Source: Pohlia nutans (taxonomy: Eukaryota > Streptophyta > Bryopsida > Bryales > Mniaceae). From it: DNA of 64,000 nt. Of the stretch, positions 23,284 through 35,215 are shown piece after piece (position 1 is the first letter of the stretch; each line of letters begins with the position of its first letter). Below the pieces are notes generated by a model, which was not told the DNA's origin, made no database searches, and saw only the letters and a program-made list of their open reading frames with translations. Where the stretch lies: NCBI GenBank assembly GCA_022496805.1, contig CM040099.1:21002031-21066030 (forward strand), read 5' to 3'. Both the position numbers and the translations under genes were made by a program.

Positions 23284-26200
23284 CTAGTTTGCGGCCCTTT
23301 TCGCCGAGATCATGATGAATCTACCCCGTCGGAATTGAGTATACTCTACAAGCCCACAGATTCCACAGAGCTCTCCCAGATCCGCCTCTTCCCAATATCG
23401 AACAGGGCTTGAACTGAATGCCCTTTTGATAGCCTGTCCACAAAAAATAGGGTTTGCATTAACCCCAAAATAAATATCCCCACATGTCCTCCACTTTTGG
23501 AGAGGGCAACATTATAAGTGATAATACTTTAACCCAAGAATGTTATGGTGTATGGCTAACCAATAGAAACTGGGCAACAAGAATAAAAAAAAATCCTTGA
23601 ATACTACACTTCTTTTGTCCCTCCATTGACAATGGTTTATGACCTTCTTGCTTCCTTTCCCACCCTCCCCATTCTTTAAAAAATGAAAAATAAAGGGCTA
23701 CACTTAATACATTACAAAACATGTTTTTCAGTTGTTCAAACAATTAGGGTATATTTTGTTATCTTCATGAATGATTCATTGTGATATAGAAGCAACCATT
23801 TTATTTTTTTTAAATTGCACATACAACCCACACATGTTGCAACAAAGGACAAATTGACATATTACTCCGAGGGTGACACCCACATTGACCAATAATCAAT
23901 TATAGACTCCCATCAACCACAAGTGGAAAAACGATCGAAGGTCATGGCCACCACGGAGAGTCAAATTGGCAACCTCATGGGTCCCAACCATAAGCCCCAT
24001 AACTTGGGGTAGTTTCAGGTCATTTTGGACTAGAAACAGCCATTGTGGAAGTTAACATTAAACATGAGGAAACCTTACCGTAAGCATAACATCCTCAATT
24101 AGAGATAAAATTCACCAATTGTGGGAACAATATTCTCCTAATGCATTGTAAATTATGATGACCAAGAACAAGGTTTTCAATGGAATTAGATTCATTTGGT
24201 AAAAGGACTTTTAGATAGCATTATAAGAGAATCTTTTCCATAACTCAAAGGTCTATTTATAGTCACAATGATTGTATGAAAGCCTCTCCATATTACATAG
24301 AGAGGCTTCCATGTGATCACTGTGACTATAGAGAAACTACCGGTAGCTTCTAGAGAAGCCTCCATGAGACTATAGAGAGACCTCATTGTGACTATAGAGA
24401 CCTCCCAGTGATCATTGTGACTATAGGGAGACCTCCTTGTGAATCATGTAAAGTATTCTATTTACAAGGTTGTCTAAAAGTTCCTGAATACACCTAATTT
24501 TAGGGACTGTTGCATAACATCACTGTAATTTCCCGACCATACTAATTCATCAAACAGTGAGAAAGTTGATACTCTGACGCACCTTGCGAATGTTTTTGTT
24601 TCCAAAGTCAATAATAGGAAGAGGATCCAGGACGGTAGTGCCCACAAAGATGCCACCTGGCTTCAAGACGCGACATATTTCTGCCATCTGTACATCAACA
24701 TCAGTTGCTGTGTAAGCCATTTTCTCCTCTGTTTCCAATTAATCCCGAAAGGACCAAGGAGCCCAAATTGCACCTCATGTTTTTATTACACTTTTGAGTA
24801 TGTCCTAAATGGACTTCTTTTTGTTTAAATTTATTTCTTCTTTAACCAACACATGCAATGTTCTTACATAACATTCAATAGCCTTCAAGAAGGTTGCATG
24901 TTAGTTTCATCCACCTTTATATATATGGAGTGACCAGTGATTTATAATTGAATGGGCTATTGAATGAACCAAACAATTACAGGACACTGTTGAATTGTGA
25001 CCGAGTGAGTGCTTTCGATTACTATTCACCATGTTAGTTTCATCCACCTTTATATAATTGAATGGGCTATTGAATGAACTAAACAATTACAGGACATTGT
25101 TGAATTGTGACTGAGTGAGTGCTCTTGATTACTTTTCACCATGTTAGTTGCTCTTGCTTACTGCCACTTGCCCCATAGCTACTAATGTGATGTGGAATAT
25201 ACCACATCATTTTGTTGGGGAAAGGCAGCAGTCACAGAGGCTACTGAATGTTATGTAATCAATTCTACTGATTTGAAACTTTGTCGCATCTGAATTATCT
25301 TTTTTTGTATGATGATAGATTGAATGTGTCATTTAAAAAATATGAATCCTTGGTCCTGGAGGGGTTAACCATTCTATTATAGAACAAGGCCCATGGAGTT
25401 TTCATACCCCAGCAGCTGGAGACGGCCAGCAATGGAGAGCTGCTCCCGCATGCACTGCATCAATGGACCCACTGGCAAATGGCAGCCTAGCAATATCCGC
25501 TCTCACCAAGGCTATGTTCCTGTCATACACTCCAGAGGGTTAATTTTTCACTAAGAAAATTTGAAAATGGATAACAATCTCGCAAGGCCTCTTACATCTT
25601 GAGTTCAAGAATTTTGGAGAAGGAAGCCCTAGACATCAAACACTTCAAGAGCTACTTGTACTAGATAGAGTACTCCATGGGCTCTACTACAGATGCATGT
25701 TATCTCCAAGTCGCAAAGCAACAAGGTGTTAGCATACATCTACTACACGGCGTGGCGAGCCCATGAAGTCCTCTATCTAGCATAGCCTACGACACACGTC
25801 ACACATTAGTAAAGTTTTATTTTGAGGTGCACACTACGGAGAGTTGAGAATAGAAAGAGATGAGGAGGATTCTCTACAAAGATTTAGAATATACTGCGAA
25901 GATCGTGTGCATAGGAAAATACATTACGGGTTGTAAATGTACAGCTTAAGAACCAATCTGAATCTACCACAACTGGTCCTAATTTCCTACATCAAGAATT
26001 CAGGACCCCACGAATTTTAAACAATTTCCGTGCGACATCTGATATATCATGGTTTCGTACATTTTTCGCACAGATTCTGTACAACTTTTGCACTGATTTT
26101 GCACGGATTCCGCACTTTAATAGATAACAAAAAGAGTGAATGTAGAAGGCGTGCTAATTCAGTGAAAAATTAGCGCAAAATCTGTGTGGAATCCGTGCAA

Positions 26201-29200
26201 AAAATGTACGAACCCATGAAATATCGGACATTGCGCGGAAATTGTTAAAATCAGTGAGGTCCTAAATTTCTGATGATGAGGAGGAATTCTCTACAAAGAT
26301 TTGGAATATACTACAAAGATTGTGTGCATAGGAAAATACATTACGGGTTGCAACTGTACTGCTTAAGAACCAATCTGAATCTGCCACAGCTGGTCCTGAT
26401 TTCCTAGAGTAGGCTATGACACAAGTAAGCAAGCAAGCATGTTGCACACCATATTCATTGAATCCAAATCGTATCCTTTCTTTTAAACAATAAGATGAGT
26501 GCACTCATAGAAGGGATTTTCTGTGACAATGAAATCACTCACGATGTTGCTAAGGATGCATCTTTGGTGATGAACTGATTGGTCTCACGGAGCATATTCT
26601 CGGAGAAGTCAGATGCAATGACAGAGGAATAGACTCCACTTTGCGCAAAACGCCTGGCGAACAAGCCGCTTCCACAGCTCACGTCAATCAGGACACCTCC
26701 TGCAACTGGCTTGAAATGATCTTGAGCCATCTTGAACTATAATTCAACAACCAAATGCGTGCTCTCAGAAAAAAGGTTGAAATGCACAAGCACAAGAGTC
26801 ATAAGAGCATTGCTGCACAACAAGAATTTGGAGCACTACAATTGTGTAGCAATTTTAGTCCATTGCCTAGCATGCAATCACTATCATTAGAGCCCTCCGA
26901 GTTCAATGAAAGGAAATAAATAACTCTAACGTGAGCTATTAAAAACATAATATGAGCTCAAGATAGTGCACAAAAAGAATCTAGATTCCTTTTCTTGAGG
27001 GGGTTCAGGCGGCTCCTCATAAGATGTTATATGAGTTATAAGATTTTTTTTCTTGCTAATTTAGTCAACTTGCTACATGAAATCTGGGTTGGCTAATTGA
27101 TACAAAGGATTTTTGAAAAAGAGAAGGAATAATAGCCAAATTTCTTACATGGAGTCAAGATGTGTAGCCTCTTTAAACCTAGGTATCACCCAGGTATTAC
27201 CTAGGTAGCACATGTGTATTACCTTGATATTTGAGTTAACCGAAATCAGAACAAGTGATCTGACCCCCAAAATAAAAGGAAACCAAAGTTTATGTCCTCT
27301 TTGAGTGTAACCGAAATCAAATCAAATAGTGAACCCAACACCCTCCACCTTCAATTTTAGACATAAGCTTTGCAAGTCTGTTCAAGTTGTCAAAGCCACC
27401 TAATCAAACCAATCACCTAATTATATCTCAAGTTTACCACATGCCTTGCCATTATCTCAAATTGGATGTGGGCCATTGTCTCCAAGCCTTGGCTCCCTGT
27501 GAACTCACCTTAAACTGAGTTTAGCCACCTTTGTGACAGCAAAACTAGTTCACCCTGCTTTCTATTTTGGATTCTTTGGAAACCATGCTAGTTATGCTAG
27601 TTTGCTTGGCTGCCTTAGATATCGGTCAGACTCACCTCACCTAAGATGTATTCTCTTTTCTTCTCAGTTAACTCTATTACCTATACATTAATATGTAAAG
27701 AGCATCCAAGGAGCCATGGAAAAGTAGCAAAATACTAAACTGTCTCCTCACAAAAAAACATCACTGGTTATGAGCGAACAACTGGAAAATATTACAGCAG
27801 AACAACATTGACACTCGTGTAGAATAAATAAAGGATTGAAACCAATTACCTCGGCATCAGCACCAGGGAAATCGCCAAAACGAAAAATATCTCGCCACCC
27901 TCGCTCATACAGAAAGGAGACCAGTCGGCTCCTGAAGCACTCCAACCTCCAAATGAGAAAACTGTCATACAAAGAAAGCATTTCAACCACAAATGCAACA
28001 ATCCATACCTAAAGACCTCAGTTCCTGCTGTGTTGGTTTCGTCATACACCTTGCTCCCCTCCAAAATGGTGAGATCCAGATACACATCTTTGTTGGAGAA
28101 GCCCTTCCTGCAGCTCTTGCACGAGAATCCCGACCTTCTGATTGCATCCCTACATATATATAACACTACCAGTAAGGTAGCAGCATCCAAAATGGACAAC
28201 GACCCATTGTGGCCAGCTACTTTTGAACCAAAAATGAACCCTGATAAGTTTGAAAGCTGCGGTAACTTCCCACAATTGGTTCAATTCAATGTTGCTTCAC
28301 AGTTGGTCCTTTATTTCTTTTGGGTAAGTCTACAACTTGGAATAGGTGTCTACAACACCCTTGCTTCAAAAATTCGTGTAAAATTGCTCATGCTTCCAAA
28401 AAAATTAATTCCAAGGCCCAGTACTTCCTCCTAGACCCAAGGTACCACATCTCTTATATTATCATGAATAGGTGTCTCTACCTTACCGTCAACATAACAA
28501 CATTCTTGCGAAGTGATTGCTCCAGAACCCGGGGCCGCACTAGGTTAAATTTGTGAAAGTACACGTGAGTGCACAAAAGGACATTGTCATACAAAGTATG
28601 TACGAACAATAGACGTATTTAGAGCTGAAAATATTGACATATATTTACATTAAAGATATATTTAGGACGGAATAGATCTGTAGAAAAAGGTTTTGAGACA
28701 TATAAACTCTCATATATCATATATATATACATTGGTTTTTAGAGGGAGTCATGGACGCAGGCGATTCTTAACCCCTAAAGGACCAAGGATTCATGGTTTT
28801 AAAATGACAAATTCAATTGATCACATTGTGAAAAGTAGAATTCAGATGGAACCAAATTTTGTATCACCGGAATCAGTGAAGAACATTGTATGTGTTGGTC
28901 AAGAAACAAAGAAATTTGAACAAGAGAAAAGTTCACAAAAGACCATCTCAAACTGCTTAAAAAAAAACACGAGGGCAAATTTGGGCTTCTTGGTCCTTTA
29001 GGGGTTAAACATAATGTAGAGTGTTGGCGCTTACAGAGTAAGCCCCTTGGGACCATCGCGACACAGAGGTCGGAAGCAAATCGGACAACACAGGAGCTCA
29101 CTGACAGAAACCGTCTCCACTTCCCTGTCCTTATTTGGCTCAGGCTGCGATCACACAAGCCACAACACTCAATTAGGGTTTGAAACTGCCCACATACAAG

Positions 29201-29387
29201 AATCGCCACATAAAAAAAATGCGGTCCTTACAGAGTTCACTGAATCCCGGTACGGAGTGACTGTGGCCCTGGCTGTCAGATTCCTCTCATTTACTAGTCC
29301 ACTACCGCAGTATTGGTTTCTACGAAGCTGCTGCGGCAATATTGCAAGAGAACCAGCGAATGAAATGGTTGTCACCGCCATGGCCAT
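23284..29387 (-). CDS. plastid-type SAM-dependent methyltransferase (At2g41040/At1g78140-like), complete, 8 exons
   Basis: Predicted methyltransferase of a plant and algal family whose Arabidopsis members are plastid-targeted and whose substrate I cannot name. Exons in transcription order: 29387-29232, 29144-29035, 28149-28009, 27931-27850, 26730-26543, 25519-25408, 24687-24583, 23433-23284 (TAG). All phases agree, giving 347 residues, close to the Arabidopsis relatives. It starts MAMAVTTISFAGSL, a Ser/Ala/Arg-rich acid-poor stretch typical of a transit peptide; an in-frame ATG also lies at 29441. CPIC (72-75) and CKSC (99-102) form a small Cys-pair module. Then come FLYERGWR, SAM-binding motif I LIDVSCGSG (177-185), SDFSENMLR, VRADIARLPF, HAGAALHCWPSP and VLKPGGIFVGTT; the last exon has CGLVEYTQF and FIMISAKR. 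Introns hold several MITEs. Confidence 0.93.
24240..24440. repeat. short degenerate repeats in the last methyltransferase intron
   Basis: GTGACTATAGAGA and GAGACCTCC recur four to five times at irregular 30-50 base spacing, and GCCTCTC/GAGAGGC forms a hairpin at about 24280-24310. Confidence 0.7.
24739..25368. mobile_element. subfamily C TTAA element, reversed, with a nested insertion
   Basis: TTAATCCCGAAAGGACCAAG at the left and CTTGGTCCTGGAGGGGTTAA at the right. The outer parts (24739-24860 and about 25260-25368) match the reverse complement of 28768-29008; the middle is a foreign insert. It lies in a methyltransferase intron. Confidence 0.82.
24862..25260. mobile_element. nested inverted-repeat element with an internal tandem duplication
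   Basis: ACATAACATTCAATAGCC at the left mirrors GGCTACTGAATGTTATGT at the right. Inside, a unit of about 125 bp (TTAGTTTCATCCACC through GAGTGAGTGCT) occurs twice in tandem. It sits inside the TTAA element at 24739-25368. Confidence 0.75.
25855..26410. repeat. 135-bp direct repeat flanking a palindromic MITE
   Basis: AGGAGGATTCTCTACAAAGA to GGTCCTAATTTCCT (25860-25989) is repeated after the MITE (26278-26408) with few changes. The MITE at 25989-26276 (ATCAAGAATTCAGGACCCCAC ... GTGAGGTCCTAAATTTCTGAT) belongs to the 9203-9456 family. The direct repeats are far longer than a transposition footprint. Confidence 0.8.
28545..29030. mobile_element. GGGTGCA-type MITE split by a TTAA element, methyltransferase intron 2
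   Basis: CACGTGAGTGCACAAAAGG, CATATATTTACATTAAA and GACGCAGGCGATTC, then after the insert ACATAATGTAGAGTG, follow the order of 19837-20100. The terminal bases are lost on both sides. Confidence 0.75.
28768..29008. mobile_element. best-preserved subfamily C TTAA element (241 bp)
   Basis: TTAACCCCTAAAGGACCAAG and CTTGGTCCTTTAGGGGTTAA are perfect 20-bp inverted ends including TTAA. It is inserted in the GGGTGCA element: flanks GCGATTC and ACATAATGTAGAG are contiguous in 13161-13424 and 19837-20100 with TCAA in place of TTAA. Confidence 0.92.
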
Positions 29388-29665
29388 TGTGTCTGTCAGA
29401 GATGAAATTTTGCGCAAAGTTGCACAGACATTATATTGCAAGAAAGGAACTACGTTTCTGCTCTGATCATTCCAAGTTTGTTGTACAGGCGATTGTAATC
29501 TGTCTGGTTGGAGTGCGTGATTCTGTGAATGAAGCTCAATTTGTGAATTTGCAAGGTGAGTGGATTGTCAGAAAGTAGTACTGTAGCTTTGGTTTATGGT
29601 TGTTGTGGTTGGCTCCGAACACAGAAGAACCGTGACTGTTGTCTTCCTACCGCTTTGGGTACTGT
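29388..29665. other. 5' flank of the methyltransferase gene
   Basis: Holds the presumed promoter/5' UTR of the minus-strand methyltransferase. No core element can be fixed from sequence alone. Confidence 0.45.
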
Positions 29666-30437
29666 AAGGTAGTGTGCCCAATAACCGTTCAAATTTCAGA
29701 TTTGGCTAGCTTATTGGAGGGCGGCTCAGGGAATCAATTTTGGTACATGTGCAAAGTATGCTGGAATCTAAAGCAATTGGAATCATTAATTTTAGATACA
29801 TCTTGAATTAGTTATGAATTTTGGAAGTAGAAGCCGTAGGGATACCAAAAACCGTTCAGTCTAAAATGAGCACGTTGAGAACATTCAAAATTCGAGGTGG
29901 GGGCTATAATGTACCTCCTGCTGAAATCAAGCTACTGCACGGTTTTTGGTGCCTGACGGAAATTGGTACCCGTACCTTAGTCGGGTTCACTGCATTTTTG
30001 CACTATGATTGATAATGCTAGATATAAGTTGGTTAAGGTAGTGGGACCAATTCCCGATTGAATTTCAGGTTTGCATACTTAGACTTGTGAAAGAATTTTT
30101 TTTATAATTTTTGGATGCTCTGCAAAGCTATTGCAAAGGCATCCCCCAAAAAAAACATTTTTTGAGCATTTCTACAATTTTCTATAATTTTTTTAAGTCT
30201 GAAAGCTTAGAGTGACCATTAACTGCTCATAGAGTCATGGTTTTCATGAGAGGTTGGATTCTGAAAATAGAGTGCTTCTACACCAATCAGAAGCTCTTGA
30301 TTTTGCCAAGCATGGACGAAATTAGAACACTATTGAACACTACCTGAAACCATGCTGGTTGGTTTCTGACACCCATCCCCCAACCAGTAGGGGTCGGAAA
30401 TACAACCCGGTCGGGAATTGGTCCCACTACCTTACCC
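29666..30437. mobile_element. inverted-repeat element with AAGGTAGTGGGACC ends plus an extra left end
   Basis: TTAAGGTAGTGGGACCAATT at about 30035 mirrors AATTGGTCCCACTACCTTAC at about 30417-30436, a 402-bp element. A third, diverged end (TAAGGTAGTGTGCCCAATAA) lies at 29666, so a larger or second copy probably shared the right end. Non-coding. Confidence 0.72.
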
Positions 30438-30865
30438 CATTCCCAACTGGCTCCTTTCATCAACAGCTAGGGGCATTATCCGCAATCAATGATGTGATGA
30501 TGTTGATTGTAGCATGAGTTAGAGTTGGTAATGGGTTCTCTCTTGTTGGTTTTAGTATATGTAAGTGTGGTTATGAATTCGTTGTTGTTGATTTAAGCAT
30601 CTTTAGTGTGTGCAATACAAATCTTCTTTAGACAGAATGAGGTGTTAGTATCTATATGACGTGAATGAGATGCGTCATACTTCAACTTTGAAAATTTATT
30701 TAACTAATTCATTTTTCATCCGAAAATTATGTTTCAACTTGTGTTGGAATCTATTTCTTCTTGCCTACCTCTAAAAAATAATAGTACTAAATAATATCAA
30801 TGCCTCATACCCGTATTTCTTATTCAGTTGGAAATGGGGTAACCATCTTATGATTGATACTGCTA

Positions 30866-31605
30866 GAAATAGAAAGGATTAAATTAGAAAGTAATCGTAC
30901 AATTGTATTCTCAAGTGGAGTGCAGACATTTTGCCAAAATTAGAGAATCATCCAATGGTGGGATTGGAAGATCATAGTATGTCTTTGAACCGAATAATGC
31001 ACACTCATAAATGAGATTTTGGAGGGTGTGTGACTTCAAAGTTAAATAGAATTTGGGTAAAATTTTCTTAAAATGAAAGTAAAAATGTTCAACAATGACC
31101 TATGTCAACTCCTCTTTGTTGCAATCTTTCATGTTAAGAACGGACTCACACATAATTATTGTGAGTTTTATAAGTGAGAGTGACTTATCCATGTACGGTT
31201 TAGGACAAAACTTTATGTGTTAAAATATGAAAGAACTAAGTACATGGATCAAGATTGGAATACATACCCTAATGGAACATGAACAAGAGAACACAATCAA
31301 AAAAATTAAAATAAAATAAAAAAATAAAAAACGGGATTAAAAACTTCCAAACACAAGAAATACCGCATAGTAAAGTGTTGTATTTGTAAGTATATATTGT
31401 ATTTTCAAGTATTTGTAGTATTTTTGTGTTTGTTCATAGGTATTTTGATAATTGCACAACTCCAAATTGAAATTTTAGAAGATGTATATAATACAGCTCA
31501 TCATCTGAACTTCACAATTCAAAATCCAATCATTCATGGATTTTCCGTTATTTGCGTTTTTGACACAACAGACACAACAATGTGGTCACTCGAGCACTAA
31601 AGCCC
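30866..31605. repeat. dispersed repeat, copy 2 (other copy 3868-4585)
   Basis: Same order and orientation as copy 1; about 90% alike by eye over most of the length. Ends CGAGCACTAAAG just before a TTAA element. Confidence 0.7.
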
Positions 31606-31607
31606 AG

Positions 31608-32163
31608 TTAACCCCTAAACATCCTCACCTCTTTTCAAATCTGACAATTTTGCAAAAGATGCATCCTAAAATCCAACCAAGAGGGATATTTTTACCTTGA
31701 TGTATGAATAAAAGTTGTACATTATAAATTTTAGATTCTATCCATACAGTTAGATCTGAGACTGCTATTACCAATATTTTTGTATAAAATTTGAAACTTG
31801 AAATTTATAAACATTTTATAATTTGATTACAAATAAGATTTCAACAATTTGTACATGAAATCTATTGTGATTGGTTGAAATGTAATACTCTAAGTATAGT
31901 GATTTTTGGAGATTTTTTATTGCTTGATTTTATGGGTTTTATTTTTTCAAGAGTACATTTAGAGTAAAATTTTTGGTGTATTACTACAACATGAAATGAG
32001 GCATAAAAATTTCACAAATCATTCCCTTTCTAATCGGATCACACATGCATGAAGCTATCTTGCCATAGAATTTTGTTGCAATTCTCGTCTTGCAAAAAGT
32101 GCAGGACAAATGAGAAATCTATACATCATTCAAAAAATTGGCGGTTGGTCATTTAAGAGTTAA
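31608..32163. mobile_element. TTAA element, subfamily L, inverted
   Basis: TTAACCCCTAAACATCCTCAC at the left equals the complement of the right end of 1111-1654; right end CATTTAAGAGTTAA is diverged. 556 bp, non-coding. Confidence 0.72.
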
Positions 32164-32344
32164 GCTTTCTAGGCTATGTGCAATAACTTAGCCAACACCG
32201 AACCGCCGTGGAATGTCAAGTATATCTTCTATCTTCATCCACAATGCAATTTGTTACTACCATCTTTGACCAATTTACCATGGTTTTCCATTCATTTGTA
32301 ACTTGGATGGTTGATTTATCACAGATTCCCAATGGCATTTCTCC

Positions 32345-32456
32345 CACTAGTAATAATCTTTTTCAGTGTGACTTGTCTTTGAGTCACTAAAGAAAAGTCA
32401 CAACAGGCATTTAGTTGTGAAAAACAAGTCACATTGAACTAGATTTCTACTAGTGG
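32345..32456. mobile_element. CACTA-type MITE
   Basis: CACTAGTAATAATC at the left and GATTTCTACTAGTG at the right; internal inverted GTGACTTG/CAAGTCAC blocks. A relative is at 35050-35215. Three-base target duplication not conserved. Confidence 0.65.
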
Positions 32457-32689
32457 GTGAAAGCACGAAAAAGTCTACCACCTCTAACTCTTATGACCAT
32501 TCAACAATACATGGTTCAAAAATACATTATAAATTTGAATCTCCTGCATAAATATATAATAATAAAATAAAACATATATTGTTTTACGAAGTCTACCAAA
32601 AAAATTTAAGAAAATGATCATCAATAAGTAGTTATAAATTCTTTATTGACGTAGAAGTGGCCAAAATTGAAATAGTAATAACGTACCAT

Positions 32690-34620
32690 TCAACAGGGTT
32701 GAATTCTTCATTGTGGCTTTGTTTAGTTCATGCAGTAACTCCTTTGTTTCGTTCTTCCACTCTTTCAATTTGTCTTGTAACTCCTTTGCTTTGTCCTTCC
32801 ACTCTTTCAGTTCGTCGAGTCCAGCCAAATTGTGAATTGATTTCTGGATGATGGCCTAATATGGGTACCCCCTCTTGAATTAGTGTGATTTTAGAAAAAA
32901 ATCTTTTTGGTAAGGAAAAAATATTGAAAAAGTACAAAAATTAGATGGTGTTGTAGATGGCATAGTAGGAGCCGCATACATTGTGTTAAAAACGGAATTT
33001 CTGGCAAGCATAAAATGAGTTACACACAGTCACACATATGGTTACGCGTAACCGGGGTACCCATATCAGACCATTACCCTTCTTGCTTTCTCCAATTCAT
33101 CATGTACTTTGCGATTCTTCTTTTTCAGTGTAAGGTAGCTCTTGTACACAATTTTTCCATATGCCTTCTCTTTTTCCAACTGCATACTGGCCACCTTCTG
33201 TTCCTCAATCCGAAAGATTTGTAATTGTGCTAATTCTCCCTCTGATTTCACCAATCCAATTGGTCCTTCGTTGCAACGTGGTGACTGGATGCCAATGCAG
33301 CTTCCTAGCGATGTACTATGTTCTCCTCGTGAAGCATTGCCCCTTTTATTAGGAGAAATCTGAGGTCCCAAAGGGGCTCTGTACGACAGCCCGTGTTAGA
33401 TGAACTACCATGCCCAAACGCCCCCCTTCTTGTAAACCCATTGGTGAAGGTCGCTACCCACTGACAGTGTCGGAAGCCGCAGTGCTGGAAGTGTTGGCAA
33501 TGTTGGCTGTGCTGGCAGCATCAATTGGCTCGATCCACAGAACTGCACTGCTGGCAGCTTTGTGGCACCATTGGTGACACCAGTGCACGCTTTGTGCCAA
33601 TCTGGAACTCAATCAACATGGACAAGTACTGGGCACTTCGCAACCCTATGGTAGAACGATACACCTCATCACCATCGAGGTACTTTACAATGTCTTCCTT
33701 AATTTGTCTGGAAATAAATTTTGCCCAACCAAATATTTTTCCTGTCATAATGCCAATTACTGCTTGAACAACTACAGAGTCTACAAACTCAGTGTTGTCA
33801 GTAGGTCACTACATTCTCTGTTGGATGAAATTGACAAGATCCTTGCACCTACCTCACAATAGGGACTTCTTCCAACCTTTGCCTTTGACCTCTGCACTGG
33901 ATTCACCTTCAAAACATTCTGGCACATACTCATGGAGCCTCGGGGGTCAGTGAGTTAAAAAGTAAGTTAAGGATATAGGTGCAAACAACCACTATTTTAT
34001 AGGGGATATTGTTATTATTATTATTTTTTTCACATGCTATCATTATGTAATTTTCTACTTTGGGTTGATAGAAAAGGGGCTTGCATTACTTATAATTCCA
34101 AATTACCTATTATTCCATATCCTATAGTACTTTAAAAATGTTCAGTGCCATTTTTTGATACCCTATATTACTCTAAGTCCATTTATAATTTTTTATCCAC
34201 ATGTTTTTAAAATACCCTATCATTTGTTTGCACGTATATTGCTCCTCCAACATATCACTTAGACCCCGAGCCAAGCATCGACGTGGTCTTGTAAACTATC
34301 CATGTCAAGTTTAGCCCTCTGATGTGGATCAACCAAAAAGAGTGCATTAGGCTCAAATTTGGCAAACCCAGAAAAACCTCCCCGTCTCTGGATACATGAA
34401 CATGAGTGAAACTCCGATGACATCTCTATAGCTATGGTATTTAGAAGATCCAAATTCCCGGCAAGCCTTGCACTGCCAAAAGCAGAAGTATATGCTATAG
34501 TAATGAGAAACCAGAGAGTTCATCTCCAATGACACAAGGTTGGCATCTCCATAGCTATAGTATTGAAAACATCCAATGACCCACCTCCGCTTCCGGTTTG
34601 CCCTGCACCAACAGAAGTTG
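32690..34620 (-). pseudogene. undeciphered broken gene or captured gene fragments
   Basis: Several exon-like minus-strand stretches have protein-like composition but cannot be joined into an intact gene. In transcription order: SLDVFNTIAMEM and a repeat of it, LDLLNTIAIEM (34620-34400); FAKFEPNALFLVDPHQRAKLD (34370-34260); HEYVPECFEGESSAEVKGKG (about 33940-33880), interrupted by stops; VQAVIGIMTGKIFGWAKFIS (33770-33560); a Lys/Glu-rich stretch ending KKKNRKVHDELEKARRV (33371-33066); and a coiled-coil with twin units LKEWKDKAKELQDK / LKEWKNETKELLHE (32830-32690). Stops and missing splice sites argue for a decayed gene. I do not recognise the family. It lies between two CACTA-type MITEs, so capture is possible. 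Confidence 0.4.
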
Positions 34621-35049
34621 TGTGGAATTAGTATGTAAAATATTAAACACAAACACCCATTTCGTTAAAAGTGCATATGTCCCTTTAAAATTGCACATTG
34701 TAATTTTTTCATAGGGCAGTGTATGAATGAGAAAAGCATAAATATGCTATGGAAATACATGCATGTAATTTTGAATTCAACTATTGGCAAATTTTGTGTC
34801 CTGAGAACACAATAAGGGTTCACTATACAAAAATTAACATTCGTGCAATTATTTAAGTTTTTCAAATTGTATTATTGGAATTTCTAAAGGTTAGGTTTAT
34901 GTTTTTGGAGTGTTTTAGAATTTATATGTTCTCATGTGGGTTTTTCAATTGCAAAGATGCCATTAAATCCAATCAATACATACTCCCAAGTGATGGAGAT
35001 TAAAACTGCAAGTGATGGAGGATTAAACATATGCCTAATCCCCACCCCC

Positions 35050-35215
35050 ACTAGTACAAATGTTTTCTGATGTGACATTCATTAATGACTAAATGTTCGT
35101 TGTGATTTGTTTGTAGTGACTCAAAACTGATTTTGAGTCACTAAAAACAAGTCACTCACTGTAACAAATGTTTAGTTACAAGAGACTTGTCATGCTGAAC
35201 AATTTTTTTACCAGG
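35050..35215. mobile_element. CACTA-type MITE, right end decayed
   Basis: Starts CACTAGTACAAATG and has the same GTGACTCAAAACTG/TTTTGAGTCAC inner symmetry as 32345-32456. The right end has decayed to TTTACCAGGG. Confidence 0.55.
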
